Shown here: positions 1 through 9,205 of the stretch, piece after piece
How the letters are laid out: the number at the start of each line of letters is the position of its first letter
Position numbering within the stretch: the stretch's first letter is position 1
From: a virus
Virus record (IMG/VR): IMGVR_UViG_3300007539_000011
Span: 33,790-97,789 of that record
Length of the DNA stretch: 64,000 bases
Reading direction: 5' to 3' (one strand)
Position numbers and translations under genes: made by a program
Notes under the pieces: generated by a model
What the model was told of the DNA's origin: nothing
Seen by the model: only the letters and a program-made list of their open reading frames with translations
The model's database searches: none

Positions 1-176
1 AGGTTGTCTTCATCTCCCAGGCCTCTAAGGATAGAGTGAGCAGGTAGAGATAGACTGGCACTGGCGTACCCCCCTGCTTGCACAGACACGCTAGCAGAGC
101 TACAGGGTACTCTAACTCCATTTATGTATACTAAGAATCCGCCTAGAGTGGCGTCTCTTCCGTAGTCTGAAGCCAT
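1..176 (-). CDS. Unknown protein, N-terminal fragment (runs off left edge)
   Basis: The ATG at 176-174 overlaps the stop codon of the upstream gene (TAATG junction), typical translational coupling. The frame stays open for 58 codons to the window edge, so only the N-terminus is visible. It begins MASDYGRDATLGGFLVYING and continues with small and beta-prone residues. Its position downstream of the tape-measure block suggests a tail or baseplate component, but no family is recognised. Confidence 0.75.
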   Translation of the reverse strand, partial: MASDYGRDATLGGFLVYINGVRVPCSSASVSVQAGGYASASLSLPAHSILRGLGDEDN

Positions 177-691
177 TAGTTTACATCCATATATAGCAGT
201 ATAAGAGCAAGCGTTCTCAGTAAGTTAGGTATACCAGTGTGAGCTACATCCATGTTCTCGTGCATTGGAGACTGGAACTTGTTGTAGTAGCCACTCTTAC
301 TAAGAAGCGCTCTTGCTCGTTCGTACAATACTTGGTAAGACCCTTCGTCCTCCATTAGGCTAGACACTTTTACTACGTTAGGAAGCGCTGTACCTATAAT
401 AGTGTCCGTATTTGCAGCAAACATATGCTTTACCAAGTGTGCGCAGCCATTTGTTGCTAGTAGCTGTATGGCCCTATAGGCAGCTAGTCTTAGCTCAGGA
501 GTCCTTCCCTGGTCATCCTCAGACACGAGAGAGCCTAGAACTGAGTCCCTAAGTGAGTTTAGCTCTGGGACATCCCCGATGTGAGTAGCTATCCGTAGCG
601 CTACCTCCCCTAGAGGGGTTCCCTGAAGAGCGGCGTGGTGCTCCGTCTTGTAGTCGGGCAGGGATATGTCGTAGTCGTAGGCTAAAGTCAT
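176..691 (-). CDS. Unknown protein in tail gene block (171 aa)
   Basis: The 171-residue protein is soluble-looking and mainly helical, without membrane segments or recognised motifs. It starts with ATG four bases after the preceding gene ends and overlaps the next start codon, so it belongs to the minus-strand operon that contains the tape measure. A tail or baseplate assembly role is inferred from position only. Confidence 0.75.
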   Translation of the reverse strand: MTLAYDYDISLPDYKTEHHAALQGTPLGEVALRIATHIGDVPELNSLRDSVLGSLVSEDDQGRTPELRLAAYRAIQLLATNGCAHLVKHMFAANTDTIIGTALPNVVKVSSLMEDEGSYQVLYERARALLSKSGYYNKFQSPMHENMDVAHTGIPNLLRTLALILLYMDVN

Positions 692-695
692 CTAG

Positions 696-2036
696 CTACT
701 CCTGTTTTGGCTGCGGAGTTGGAGAAGACTCCTCAGAGGGGGAGGACTTTGTGTCTGCAGGAGGAGTCTTAGTGCCTGCTGCAACTGTAGAATTCAGCTT
801 TCTCAGTGCAGCAGTAGCCGCAGCCGTATCCACTTTAGTATCAAAGTTAGTTACTTCCTCAATACTCCTAAATCCTTCTCTCTGAAAGAGTGCATCCCTC
901 CTAGCCTTCTCGCCGGCTGTCAGGCCCGGTATCTCTGTCTGCCTGTAGGCAGCCCTAAGATCCCTAACTTCTGGCTCATTGTTCAGAAGATCTAGTCTCC
1001 TTCTTTTTTCTTCAGCAGAGAGGCTGCTATTGCTCTTTATTCTGTTTATCTTATCCTGGAGTGCTCGTCTCGTCTGGATAATAGAGTCACTGATATCGCA
1101 CTTTGAAGCCCTTGGACTTGACAGGAAAGTCCCAGCCTTGGGTGCAGTCCTAGCCGCGGCAGACCCGCCTCTAGCCCGCATGGCGGCCCTATTAACGCGG
1201 CAGTTAGGCTTTCTAACCCCCGAAGCTCTCCTAGGCCGAGGAGGCGGCTTTATTCTTGCTGTGTTCAAGTAATCGTCAAATGCAGGCAAGGCATCTATGC
1301 CCTCGACCTTATCAAAAGAGCTAAGGCTGCCTGTAAAGTACGCATTGTTATAGCTTAAAGCCTGCTTAGGCGTAAGTATAACCTCTTTACGCACAAGCAT
1401 AGAAAAGCCAAAGTTAACCATCATCTCATTCGACGCAGATAAGTTCTGAGATAGGTTAAGGATCCATCCAGATATTATTCTATTGTCGTAAACTACCTGG
1501 GTGAGTGTTCTATTCTTTGCCGCTGCAGTGCCCCTAAACAAGTAGTCATAGAGCTTAGTAAATATATCCCTGCACGCAGCATTCCTTGTATTGTACAAGA
1601 TGCCGGAGAAGCTGTAGGTCCTAGGACTCTCCCCATAGAAAGTAGCTACATAGTTGTCCCCATGAAGAGGCATAGTCTGTACTTTTTCTGACCTATTCTC
1701 GCTCACAGAGCTCAATAGGAATCCTACATACGCAGACCCAGAAGTTATATCTATTCCTGGTATCTGCTCTAAGACCTCTAGCCTGCTCTTAGAGGCCGGC
1801 TCAGTAAAGTACATTCGTGCCTGGGATACCTCTGCAGACTCTGACCCTTCCGTAATATTGTATCTAGGGAGGAGAGCTTCTACTGACTTTCTAGTAGCGT
1901 CTCCCAGCACTGTGTTGATGTACGGGTTTTCGCTACCATCTTCTGGAAGGTTACCCGGAGGTGGAAGGAACTTAGGGTCGCTGAGTACAGCGCCATTCCT
2001 GTAGTAGTTTACATGCTCTCTTATATCAGTCCCCAT
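696..2036 (-). CDS. Putative tail/baseplate structural protein (446 aa)
   Basis: Residues about 120-220 carry a pattern that I associate with contractile-tail proteins lying between the tape measure and the baseplate: GDNYVATFYGESPRTYSFSG, then a local Arg-Asp-Phe-Tyr helix ending FRGTAAA, then a beta segment beginning VVYDNRIISGWILNL. The C-terminal 170 residues are basic, low in complexity and rich in Pro, Ala and Ser (ending SSPTPQPKQE), probably disordered. The gene overlaps the small upstream gene by 11 bases. The structural role is an inference from pattern and context. Confidence 0.6.
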   Translation of the reverse strand: MGTDIREHVNYYRNGAVLSDPKFLPPPGNLPEDGSENPYINTVLGDATRKSVEALLPRYNITEGSESAEVSQARMYFTEPASKSRLEVLEQIPGIDITSGSAYVGFLLSSVSENRSEKVQTMPLHGDNYVATFYGESPRTYSFSGILYNTRNAACRDIFTKLYDYLFRGTAAAKNRTLTQVVYDNRIISGWILNLSQNLSASNEMMVNFGFSMLVRKEVILTPKQALSYNNAYFTGSLSSFDKVEGIDALPAFDDYLNTARIKPPPRPRRASGVRKPNCRVNRAAMRARGGSAAARTAPKAGTFLSSPRASKCDISDSIIQTRRALQDKINRIKSNSSLSAEEKRRRLDLLNNEPEVRDLRAAYRQTEIPGLTAGEKARRDALFQREGFRSIEEVTNFDTKVDTAAATAALRKLNSTVAAGTKTPPADTKSSPSEESSPTPQPKQE

Positions 2037-2253
2037 TTAAGATACCTCCGTCTCCCTTAAATGAAGCTACACTTACAAAAGAGTCCCCATAGGCAACTGC
2101 TGACATTCTGTCATAGTGCCCTGATGTCTCCATGACAAAAGAGCCTTTTTTCCTAAGGTCATTAACCATGAGGCTAAGGAGTGCTGTAAGCTGGCTCTCA
2201 GCTGTAGCAGGGTATGTCTTATAGTAGAGCAAGCTCTCTTCTGACTGTGCCAT
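2026..2253 (-). CDS. Small unknown protein downstream of tape measure (75 aa)
   Basis: A 75-residue protein sits between the tape measure (ends 2257) and the 446-residue tail protein, overlapping the latter by 11 bases. It has no membrane segment or recognisable motif. The tight packing supports a real gene, possibly a minor tail or chaperone factor. Confidence 0.65.
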   Translation of the reverse strand: MAQSEESLLYYKTYPATAESQLTALLSLMVNDLRKKGSFVMETSGHYDRMSAVAYGDSFVSVASFKGDGGILNGD

Positions 2254-2256
2254 GGC

Positions 2257-5200
2257 TTAGCCCCTTTTAGATATAGCTGCGGAGTTAGAAGGAGTAGCGA
2301 GAGTTGTTAACTTGCTCTTTATAGCTTCTAGGTTATCCCTAGCTGCCTTGGTGTCTTCTATGGCCAGAGCTTTTATGATACCTGCTGCGGCCTGTATGAG
2401 CATGTTGATCTTAGTTGCTGCTGCAGCTACCGACGTGTCCCCAGATGAGTCTTGTCCTGGTACCGGTGCGCTACCCATCATATTAAGCACGCCTTCTCTA
2501 AAGCGCTTAGACGCTTCTTTTACCTTCTCAGTATCCCCTTGCTGTAGGCCTGCAAAGGTCCTAGTAAAGAGCTCGCGTACTCGCTCCTGTACGTCCCCTG
2601 ATAATCCAGACATGCTTCCGCCTAGAGTTGACTCTATGCTCTCATCAATCTGCATCTGGCCTCCTGCAGATCTAAGAAGACTTATCTCTCCTCTTCTCAT
2701 GAACTTAAGGAAGTTACCAGTAGCGTCGTCTCTGTCTCCAAACAGCCCAGCTAGAGGATTATCCTGAAGCATCTCCTCTGCCATGCCCTGGCTCTTAGAT
2801 GCGGCCCCCGTAAGCCCTAGCTCGTTCATTTTAGCTGCGAACTGCTCGTCGTTCAACGCCCTATACTGCAGGTTTTCCTTAGTTGCCGGCCCCTCCCGTG
2901 TAGCCCCAGTAGCTGTAATTATATTTTTAAGGTGGGATTTAAGCTTTTCTTTCTCAGAGCTAGAAAGAGCGTCATACTTTTTCTTCTGCTCTGATGTCAG
3001 TTTAGTATTTATGAACCTTCTTACTGCTAGGTCTTCCTCGCCTACGTATAGCCTTCCCTCTTTTGTTATAAAGTTTCGCATTTGGGCTGACACCTGCCCA
3101 AGTGTTGATCCCAGTTTAGTGTATAGATCGCCAAAGCTTTCTAGTTTTGCTCTAAAGTTTGTTTCGGTCATCTCTGCAGAGGACCCTGTAAGCAAACTAA
3201 GAGTAGACACACTCCCAGTCTCTTTGCCTAGCTTGGCTGCTGCCTCTGCCGACATGTACGCTCTAGCTTGTATCTCATCCGGGGTTAGAGCCCGCTTATA
3301 CGTAACGGAGACTCCTTCTTCCATTAGCGCCTTGTAGGAAGCTTCCGAGCCTCCTCCGGCTTCTAGAAGAGCGAGACCTGTTAAGCCTACTCTTCCCACT
3401 TTACCTAAGAAAGTATTAAGGTTTCCGCCCTCATTCTCCCTCGCTGCAGCGTATACCCCTTCTGTAAGCCTCTTTACCTCGTCAGGAGAGAGGTCGTTGT
3501 ACTTAGCGGTAGCCTCCTCAATGGTCATACTAGGGTCTTCTCGCATAAAAGCTTGGATTAGGAAGTGCCTAGCCGTGGCCGTGGCATCGGATGCGATATC
3601 CCTACCTCCGGAAGGACCTTCTAGAGTTCTTTCTCCGGGCCCGAATATGCTTGTGCTTCCGGGGTTATTCGCAATGTGAAGGCTTGCGAGCCTCTCCGCC
3701 CTGTAGACTAGAGCTCTCTGCTCTGGGCTTAGGTTTAAGTTATCGAATTTAGCTCTAGTATATTTAGCAAAAGTGCCTGTGCCAGCAGCCACCCCTTCTA
3801 TAACAGTTTCATCAAATGCTCTTCTTACTTGCTCTTGGGTCGTGTCTAGAGAAAGGTTATCTCTTAGCTTGCTAATAGCTCCAGTGTCTCCTAAGGTTCC
3901 TAGCGCTCTTCTGGCTTGGCCTAAAGTTCGCTCAGTAAATCCTGCTTCAGCCATTCTCTCTATCTCAGCCAGCCTCTGCAGTCTTATGGCGCCAATATCG
4001 CGAGAACCTCTGCCGTACAGAGCAGTAGTCAGCCCCTCCACATACTCGTATCTGTCTCCACTGAACCCTTCGTTAAATAGATACTCGCCAATAGCTCCAC
4101 GGCCTTCATTCTCAAAGAAAGCTTGAGATCCTTTGCCAAAGAAGTCGTTGGCAAAAACACTCCGTAGTCGTTGAGCAGCAAGATTATCGTTCATCTGTCC
4201 GTAGCGGTAATCTTCTGAAGTGAAAGCATTGTACAACGTGTCAGTGAAGAATCCTCGTTCACTAATATCCCGAGTGTATATCCCACCCCTTCTGTTAGGT
4301 CTCAGCAAGCTTCTGCTTGAGTAGTCTGTTCCTCCTATTAACCCGAGGTAGTCGGCGCTACTGTACTGACCTGGGGTAGCCCCAAACCTATCTCTGGCTT
4401 CTCTCCTGAGCATATCTTCTCGTCCAGCAGCTCGATCTGCCTCCAGCCTACCTAGAGACTCAAAGTAGCCAGCTCTAGCTGTTTCTTGTATCTGCTCTGC
4501 GCTTGTAAAGTTTCGGAGAGCTAGTTGATCCAACTCTTGAAGCTGCTGGTTTCTAAACGCTTCTCTACGCCTAGACCTGCCTTGGCTGTAAGTCTGCAGC
4601 TGAGTAAGGACTGCTTTTCCAGACTCTCCGTATAGCTCACTAGCTACTGCATTTAGATCCAGATTGTTTGTGGATAGAGCTCTTTGCACTATCTCTTCGC
4701 CCATCATTCCAAGGCGAGTAGCAGGGTCCATAGAGTTAGCAGCTTCCCTGCTGAGCTTACCTATGTCTCGGCTCAGTACGCTCTGGACTAGGCTTCGAGT
4801 AGATCTGTCTCTTAGCAGCTTGTTAGCCTCAGGGCCTCTAATCAGCCGCATACCTCTCTTGTTCGCTTCCTCTGGGTTGAGCCCTAGCTCAACCATTCTC
4901 TGCAAAGCGCCCTGGTCAATCTTTAGTTGCCCTGATGCTGGGTCTAAGTAGTACGAGCCCATAGCAAGAGACTGGGCGTTCCTGGCTGCAAAAGATGCGT
5001 GTGCTTGTGTAAGGTTATTAGTATACGCTTCGGCAGACCCGCCTACAGCTGCTTGCTGTGCTGCTGACAAGAATCCGAACTGGGAGTTAGCAGTAACAGA
5101 GGAAAAGAGAGCTGACTCTACCCCTAGTTGGCCGCCTAAGCCCGCTCCAGCAGTAGTGCTGGCTGCAGCAGAGAGCGTCTGGTTTGTAGCTTCTAGCGTT

Positions 5201-6069
5201 TTGCCTGCTAACCTAGCAGCAGTCACTACCTGCCTAGAGATGTTAAGGGACTTAAACTTATCAAGCTTAACACCCATATTCTCTGTGAGCTGCTGCATCT
5301 GAAGGGCATCAGCCGGGGATATCCCTTCTCCTAGATCCATTATACTCTTTGTAAGAGTAGCAAGCTGCTTTACTCTGGATGCTATAGAAGAAGCACTGCC
5401 GGTATGACCCCGCATAAGGCCCATTTCACCGGCCATGCTATGTATCTGATAGACATCCTGCTTGGTGAAGCCAGAACCTTCAGCAGTAGAGTCGAGGGCA
5501 TTGACTATTCCCGCGGCGGCAGCGTTTGTCATTCTACCTGTGGTAGGGTCAATCATAGCCCCAGAGGTTATGCCCGAGTACATCTGACGAATGCCTCGAA
5601 TATCCCCCATACGGTTCTCGAAGCCTCTGTAGTACTCCGCCCCTGCGTCGAGGAATTTAGCACCCGCCGTGACTGCTAGTGTAGCAGGGTTAAACATGCC
5701 TAGGCCTAAGAGCATGCTAGCGCCTGCAGTGCCTACGCCTGCCGCTAAGCTTCCGTAGTTCAGTAGTTTAGCCGTGCTCCTAGCATCTAGCTCAGACTTG
5801 TAGGCAGAGTATATACCTGCGTCCATCGTCCTAGCATCATAATACCCAGGCTGATTAGTCTGGGGATTAGTCATAAATCTGACTGCAGCTTGCTGCGCTT
5901 GTGCAGAGAGATAGTCTGTACCTAGAGCTGGGTTGTAGATAGGCACATGCGCGGCAGGCGCTGAGATCTGCGGGGCAGCCCTGCCATTGTCCATTGGGGA
6001 GTATACGCTATTTACGTTGTAAAAGCTCTGGGCTGTAGTAGGGTATACTCCCTGTCCGGACTCATACAT
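2257..6069 (-). CDS. Putative tail tape measure protein (1270 aa)
   Basis: This very long protein follows the frameshifted chaperone pair at once, the conserved place for the tape measure. Residues about 105-140 form a hydrophobic segment rich in Gly and Ala (LNYGSLAAGVGTAGASMLLG). The rest is mostly helical, Ala/Gln/Arg/Glu rich and repetitive in texture, with further hydrophobic patches near residues 290-340. The start ATG overlaps the end of the chaperone frame. The length would set tail length if the family rule holds. No lytic or peptidase domain is apparent. The identification rests on size, composition and gene order. Confidence 0.75.
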   Translation of the reverse strand: MYESGQGVYPTTAQSFYNVNSVYSPMDNGRAAPQISAPAAHVPIYNPALGTDYLSAQAQQAAVRFMTNPQTNQPGYYDARTMDAGIYSAYKSELDARSTAKLLNYGSLAAGVGTAGASMLLGLGMFNPATLAVTAGAKFLDAGAEYYRGFENRMGDIRGIRQMYSGITSGAMIDPTTGRMTNAAAAGIVNALDSTAEGSGFTKQDVYQIHSMAGEMGLMRGHTGSASSIASRVKQLATLTKSIMDLGEGISPADALQMQQLTENMGVKLDKFKSLNISRQVVTAARLAGKTLEATNQTLSAAASTTAGAGLGGQLGVESALFSSVTANSQFGFLSAAQQAAVGGSAEAYTNNLTQAHASFAARNAQSLAMGSYYLDPASGQLKIDQGALQRMVELGLNPEEANKRGMRLIRGPEANKLLRDRSTRSLVQSVLSRDIGKLSREAANSMDPATRLGMMGEEIVQRALSTNNLDLNAVASELYGESGKAVLTQLQTYSQGRSRRREAFRNQQLQELDQLALRNFTSAEQIQETARAGYFESLGRLEADRAAGREDMLRREARDRFGATPGQYSSADYLGLIGGTDYSSRSLLRPNRRGGIYTRDISERGFFTDTLYNAFTSEDYRYGQMNDNLAAQRLRSVFANDFFGKGSQAFFENEGRGAIGEYLFNEGFSGDRYEYVEGLTTALYGRGSRDIGAIRLQRLAEIERMAEAGFTERTLGQARRALGTLGDTGAISKLRDNLSLDTTQEQVRRAFDETVIEGVAAGTGTFAKYTRAKFDNLNLSPEQRALVYRAERLASLHIANNPGSTSIFGPGERTLEGPSGGRDIASDATATARHFLIQAFMREDPSMTIEEATAKYNDLSPDEVKRLTEGVYAAARENEGGNLNTFLGKVGRVGLTGLALLEAGGGSEASYKALMEEGVSVTYKRALTPDEIQARAYMSAEAAAKLGKETGSVSTLSLLTGSSAEMTETNFRAKLESFGDLYTKLGSTLGQVSAQMRNFITKEGRLYVGEEDLAVRRFINTKLTSEQKKKYDALSSSEKEKLKSHLKNIITATGATREGPATKENLQYRALNDEQFAAKMNELGLTGAASKSQGMAEEMLQDNPLAGLFGDRDDATGNFLKFMRRGEISLLRSAGGQMQIDESIESTLGGSMSGLSGDVQERVRELFTRTFAGLQQGDTEKVKEASKRFREGVLNMMGSAPVPGQDSSGDTSVAAAATKINMLIQAAAGIIKALAIEDTKAARDNLEAIKSKLTTLATPSNSAAISKRG

Positions 6070-6424
6070 CAGGTATTTCCTCTAGCTTTTTAAGCATCTC
6101 TGCTGCGCTATCTGTAGATGAGCTCTGGGAGTCTCTAAACCTAGAGTTTCCGGTTACTCTTCCACTTAAATCGTAGGCGTTGGGGTTGTGTACTACCATG
6201 TTGTAGAACTCGGAGAGATTCTTAGTCACCTCGTCCACCATCTCAGGGCTCTTAGTGATCTGAGCTGCGAGGTTAAATATCTCTACTTGTAGCCTTTTCC
6301 ACGATCTAAGGCGCTCCCGATGTACCATCTCCTCCAATACTGCTGATCTTACTGAGCCTCTGGGAGGCAAGGTGACCCCTCGGAGAAGTAGCTCTGCCCT
6401 AGCGCTACCCCAAGGGGCGCTTAA
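6062..6424 (-). CDS. Tail assembly chaperone, -1 frameshift extension (GT-type)
   Basis: This frame has no good start codon of its own, and its first possible start is a TTG at 6370. It is open without a stop from the slippery site at 6424-6430, so a -1 slip at the end of the upstream gene yields a product of 207 plus 120 residues. That is the G/GT arrangement of tail assembly chaperones known from lambda and many tailed phages. The extension is helical (VLEEMVHRERLRSWKRLQV) and ends four codons inside the tape-measure start region. The first base listed is where the -1 codon TTA begins. Confidence 0.8.
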   Translation of the reverse strand, partial: LSAPWGSARAELLLRGVTLPPRGSVRSAVLEEMVHRERLRSWKRLQVEIFNLAAQITKSPEMVDEVTKNLSEFYNMVVHNPNAYDLSGRVTGNSRFRDSQSSSTDSAAEMLKKLEEIPDV

Positions 6425-7044
6425 AAATTTTCTAGTGCTCTCGCATCGCAGGCCAGGCGGACCTTAGTGTCAAACCGGTTCATAGTCTGAGCTAGAGCAA
6501 TGAACACCGGCTGAGGGAGAGATGAGATAAAGTCCCAGCGGTCCTTCCACTCCAGGTCTAGCTCTGCGCGATTGTCGTCGGATGGGTATGTATGCGGAAA
6601 AGTCTTATCCGCAAAGCTGGCTAGGCATGAAGCCAAGTTGATCCTCGATGCTAAGTGGGCGATCTCTGCGTCCGTGCGAGGTTGAATCTCACGCAGCATC
6701 TCAATTAGGCGGTCGCCGTCCACGGTAGTGCGAGTACGAATCTTAAATACTCGCCCTGCCATGCGGTAAGTCTCTTCGTAGAAACCGTTAGTCATAACGG
6801 TATCTAGGATCCTTGCTGCGTCTTTGAGGTCGAGATTATGATCCGAGCACTCCATCTTCCACATCTCTAGAGGAGTAGAGTACGTACTAGAGATAGCCTC
6901 AGCGAGTGCGTCCAGGTTCTCCTGCTCTGCCATCTCCTCAGGAGTTGGTTCTTCACTGACATCTTCTGTTGTGATAAACTTCTCTACGTCAATGGACTTC
7001 GAGCCTAGTTTGACGCTAGCGAGGTCCGTAATCTTACCTGACAT
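6421..7044 (-). CDS. Tail assembly chaperone (G-type, 207 aa)
   Basis: An acidic, helical 207-residue protein immediately upstream of the frameshift extension and the tape measure. The stop TAA at 6421-6423 directly follows the heptamer A AAT TTT, so most ribosomes should end here and a minority should continue into the -1 frame. The start ATG follows a CTAGGAG-like leader shared divergently with the plus-strand gene at 7067. Sequence alone is not diagnostic. Gene order plus the slippery site make the call. Confidence 0.8.
   Translation of the reverse strand: MSGKITDLASVKLGSKSIDVEKFITTEDVSEEPTPEEMAEQENLDALAEAISSTYSTPLEMWKMECSDHNLDLKDAARILDTVMTNGFYEETYRMAGRVFKIRTRTTVDGDRLIEMLREIQPRTDAEIAHLASRINLASCLASFADKTFPHTYPSDDNRAELDLEWKDRWDFISSLPQPVFIALAQTMNRFDTKVRLACDARALENF
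6424..6430 (-). promoter_or_regulatory. Programmed -1 ribosomal frameshift site (A AAT TTT)
   Basis: On the minus strand the last sense codons are GAA AAT TTT followed by TAA, giving a canonical X XXY YYZ heptamer in the zero frame. Three bases downstream lies a strong stem-loop, AGCGCCCC-TT-GGGG-TA-GCGCT (about 6397-6420), a plausible stimulatory structure. The -1 frame is open for 120 codons, which is the expected tail-chaperone arrangement. Confidence 0.8.
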
Positions 7045-7066
7045 GTATTTCTCCTAGGAGTATATG

Positions 7067-7228
7067 ATGATCCATTCCGACATGGATGACCGAGATAAGC
7101 GCCAGAAAGATCTAGAGGATCTTCTGGAGCCAGAGCTAAACATAGAAGATGGTGTTCCTACTGTCGAGGGTAAAAAGTTAGCGGACGAAATCATAGAGCC
7201 GCTAGAAGAGGTAGAGGTAGATCTCTAA
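7067..7228 (+). CDS. Small acidic unknown protein (53 aa)
   Basis: An ATG preceded by AGGAG at 7056-7060 opens a 53-residue, very acidic frame rich in Asp, Glu and Leu. Its stop overlaps the ATG of the kinase gene (TAATG). The ribosome site spacing favours the second of two adjacent ATGs (7067 rather than 7064). The charge suggests a small regulatory or DNA-mimic-like protein, but that is only a guess. Confidence 0.7.
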   Translation: MIHSDMDDRDKRQKDLEDLLEPELNIEDGVPTVEGKKLADEIIEPLEEVEVDL

Positions 7229-7740
7229 TGCCAGAAGTAATTAGTCCTAATACATTAATTAAGTCTTACAACCAGGGTGATAAGTTCCTTATTAACCCTA
7301 AGTTTACTGCACAAGCTTGGGAAGAAAGCTACGCTCGCCTTGGTGAGCTGCTTGCAGAAATAGACGACGGCAGAATGCTTATGGTAGTAGGCTTACCAAG
7401 TTCAGGTAAGACTACATTCATAGAGAACCACTCAGAAGAGTTGGAAGACTACGACGTTATCTTTGATGGAGGCTTTCCAAGTAAGATAGGCCGTAGCGCC
7501 GTAACTAATATAGCTAAGGGAGCGGGGTGGGAGGTAGATGCTCTTTACCTAGACACCCCGTATAACGTCTGCCGTAATCGAAACCATAGGAACGCAAACG
7601 GTCAGCGTATACCCTTTGAAGCTTTTAAGCTAGTGGCTAGAAGCTTTAGTGAACCTAAAAGCTTTGAAGGGTTTAACTCTATTCGCAGAGTTAGCGGAAC
7701 CAGCTCTAGACAGCGAGAGGTGGGCCTAGAGGCTGGCTAG
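7228..7740 (+). CDS. P-loop kinase, polynucleotide-kinase/zeta-like (170 aa)
   Basis: Residues about 53-62 contain a Walker A loop, GLPSSGKTT, after a beta strand (MLMVV). The C-terminal part has the lid-like segment CRNRNHRNANGQRIPFEAF, resembling the small AAA_33-type kinase domains of phage T4 Pnk, which phosphorylate nucleic-acid 5' ends or small substrates. The length of 170 residues fits a kinase domain alone, with no phosphatase or ligase partner. It is coupled to the 53-residue gene and its 3' end overlaps the convergent gene by 35 bases. The exact substrate is unknown. Confidence 0.7.
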   Translation: MPEVISPNTLIKSYNQGDKFLINPKFTAQAWEESYARLGELLAEIDDGRMLMVVGLPSSGKTTFIENHSEELEDYDVIFDGGFPSKIGRSAVTNIAKGAGWEVDALYLDTPYNVCRNRNHRNANGQRIPFEAFKLVARSFSEPKSFEGFNSIRRVSGTSSRQREVGLEAG

Positions 7741-8512
7741 GAGGAGTCTCGGCAAATGCACTTGGAACCCCAGAGTCGGAAAGCTGGTCGTAGCCTATAT
7801 ATCCAAGACCTAGAGCTGCTAACCCGCCGAGCCCTGCTCTCTGCATCTTAACGTTTTTGAGCTGCTTAGATAAGCCTGAGCCTATGCGCTGCTCAGCAGT
7901 CAACGCGCCTTTAGCTTCTGCGAGAGCTTTCTGCTCAGCAGCTAAAGCCTCCCTAGCTGCCGCTTGCTCAGCCTGCTGTGCTTCTCGAAGTGCTTGAATA
8001 TCACGTGTTAGTACCTCGGATTGTGTTCTATATGAGCGCATTTGTCTCTTTGCGGCTTGTTCTGCTTCTACAGCACGCTCTACTTTCATCATTTCCTTTG
8101 AAAGGTCTCTACTCGTATCTCTGAATCTGCCTCTGTAGTTTTCACCTATCCTTCGTGCCCTCTCAAGCTCACTTTCAAGTCCTTGGCGAGCTCTCAATTG
8201 ATCGGCGGCCCCGCTCCTCATGAGATTTATTTCTGATATAAGAGCCTCCCGAGCCGCTGCTTGCTCCGCTTTGAGGGCTTTCATCTGCTCTCGTAGCATT
8301 GGTGCTTCGGACCTAGTAGTGGCTAGTTCTTGCATTTGAGTAGGAGTCAGGTTACTTGCTCTAGCTTCTGCTGCAGAGGGAATAAAGCGCCTTTTTGAGG
8401 ACTCCTTAATAAGCACTTCAAGGGCAGTCTGACCGATGTCACTATCAATTGAAGCTGTCTTAAGGAAGTCTAGAGCTCCTTGTAAGTAAGAATCGTGAGC
8501 TAGCTTAGTCAT
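7706..8512 (-). CDS. Coiled-coil protein with KTAS motif, possible internal virion protein
   Basis: The 268-residue protein starts MTKLAHDSYLQGALDFLKTA, sharing the YLQG and KTAS features with other Ala-rich proteins here. Residues about 60-220 are a long Ala/Glu/Arg coiled coil (for example EQAAAREALAAEQKALAEAK). Near residue 230 a short Gly/Leu hydrophobic stretch (LGGLAALGLGYIGY) precedes a Pro-rich tail. A GGAGT ribosome site precedes the ATG. The function is unknown; association with the virion is inferred from the shared N-terminal signature. Confidence 0.65.
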   Translation of the reverse strand: MTKLAHDSYLQGALDFLKTASIDSDIGQTALEVLIKESSKRRFIPSAAEARASNLTPTQMQELATTRSEAPMLREQMKALKAEQAAAREALISEINLMRSGAADQLRARQGLESELERARRIGENYRGRFRDTSRDLSKEMMKVERAVEAEQAAKRQMRSYRTQSEVLTRDIQALREAQQAEQAAAREALAAEQKALAEAKGALTAEQRIGSGLSKQLKNVKMQRAGLGGLAALGLGYIGYDQLSDSGVPSAFAETPPSQPLGPPLAV

Positions 8513-8574
8513 TGGTGGTACTCCTGCTGAGATGGGTGAGGCCTATTTTCAGTAATTATAGTAAAAGCTAATCT

Positions 8575-8614
8575 AAAAAAAAAAACGCCCGAGTAGCGTA
8601 AAGCTGTAAGGGCG
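8575..8614 (-). terminator. Rho-independent terminator after the 185-aa gene
   Basis: Read on the minus strand, CGCCC and GGGCG arms (8610-8614 and 8586-8590) close a loop and are followed by a run of eleven T (8585-8575). It lies directly downstream of the gene ending at 8648. Confidence 0.8.
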
Positions 8615-8647
8615 CTTAATTCAAAAAACTCACTGGGAGTTTAGAGC

Positions 8648-9205
8648 TTAGCTTAGAGCTTTGTACGCCCCATAGCCGAGACCACTCAATGCTGCGGTAC
8701 CTCCGAGAGCGAGAGCGAGATTCCTCTGGCGCTCTGCAGCTGCTTCTTCCTCTGCTTGAGCAGCAGCGAGAGCCTGAGCCTGAGCTGCCGCGATCTCATC
8801 GCTGTCGTCGAGAGCAGAGGAGATTCCTAGGCCTGCTGCGGTAAGAGCTCCTGCGCCAACAGCTCCCAGACCAAGGTCGCCCAATCCTTGAGCTCTGCGT
8901 TCAGCCATTCGGCCAGCTGCCCCAAGAATACCACGATTTTTCATAGCGTCACGTAGGGCAGCGGCCTCGCCGCCGGCGAACGCGGGCATAGTTAGTGACT
9001 TCATTTTTAAAGCCTCTCGAGCTGCGCCCACATCCTTACCCAAGAGCTTGGCTGCGCCCCCCTCGACTAACTTCTTAGCGCCTGCCCTAAGGCCCTGAAG
9101 AGCGACCTTCTCCAGCTCATTGTAGCTAGCTACTTTGATCTGTGGGTCAACGTTTAGCTGAGAAAGAGTTTCTGCAACACCCTGTAAATATGCCTGATTA
9201 CTCAT
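8648..9205 (-). CDS. Ala-rich protein with YLQG and LEKVA motifs (185 aa)
   Basis: It starts MSNQAYLQGVAETLSQLNVD, like the 268-residue neighbour, and has LEKVALQGL at residues about 31-39, a variant of the recurring EKTA motif. The middle is helical and Ala/Gly rich. The C-terminus carries a hydrophobic Gly/Ala segment ending GYGAYKALS, the same style as the GYGGYRAYK spacers of the 2344-residue polyprotein. It is transcribed alone and terminated at 8575-8614. It is likely a member of the phage's family of virion-associated or membrane-contacting proteins; the biochemical role is unknown. Confidence 0.65.
   Translation of the reverse strand: MSNQAYLQGVAETLSQLNVDPQIKVASYNELEKVALQGLRAGAKKLVEGGAAKLLGKDVGAAREALKMKSLTMPAFAGGEAAALRDAMKNRGILGAAGRMAERRAQGLGDLGLGAVGAGALTAAGLGISSALDDSDEIAAAQAQALAAAQAEEEAAAERQRNLALALGGTAALSGLGYGAYKALS

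Noticed and set aside
979-1272. 97-codon plus-strand frame opposite the tail protein gene
   Set aside because: It is antisense to a convincing gene and has no ribosome site.
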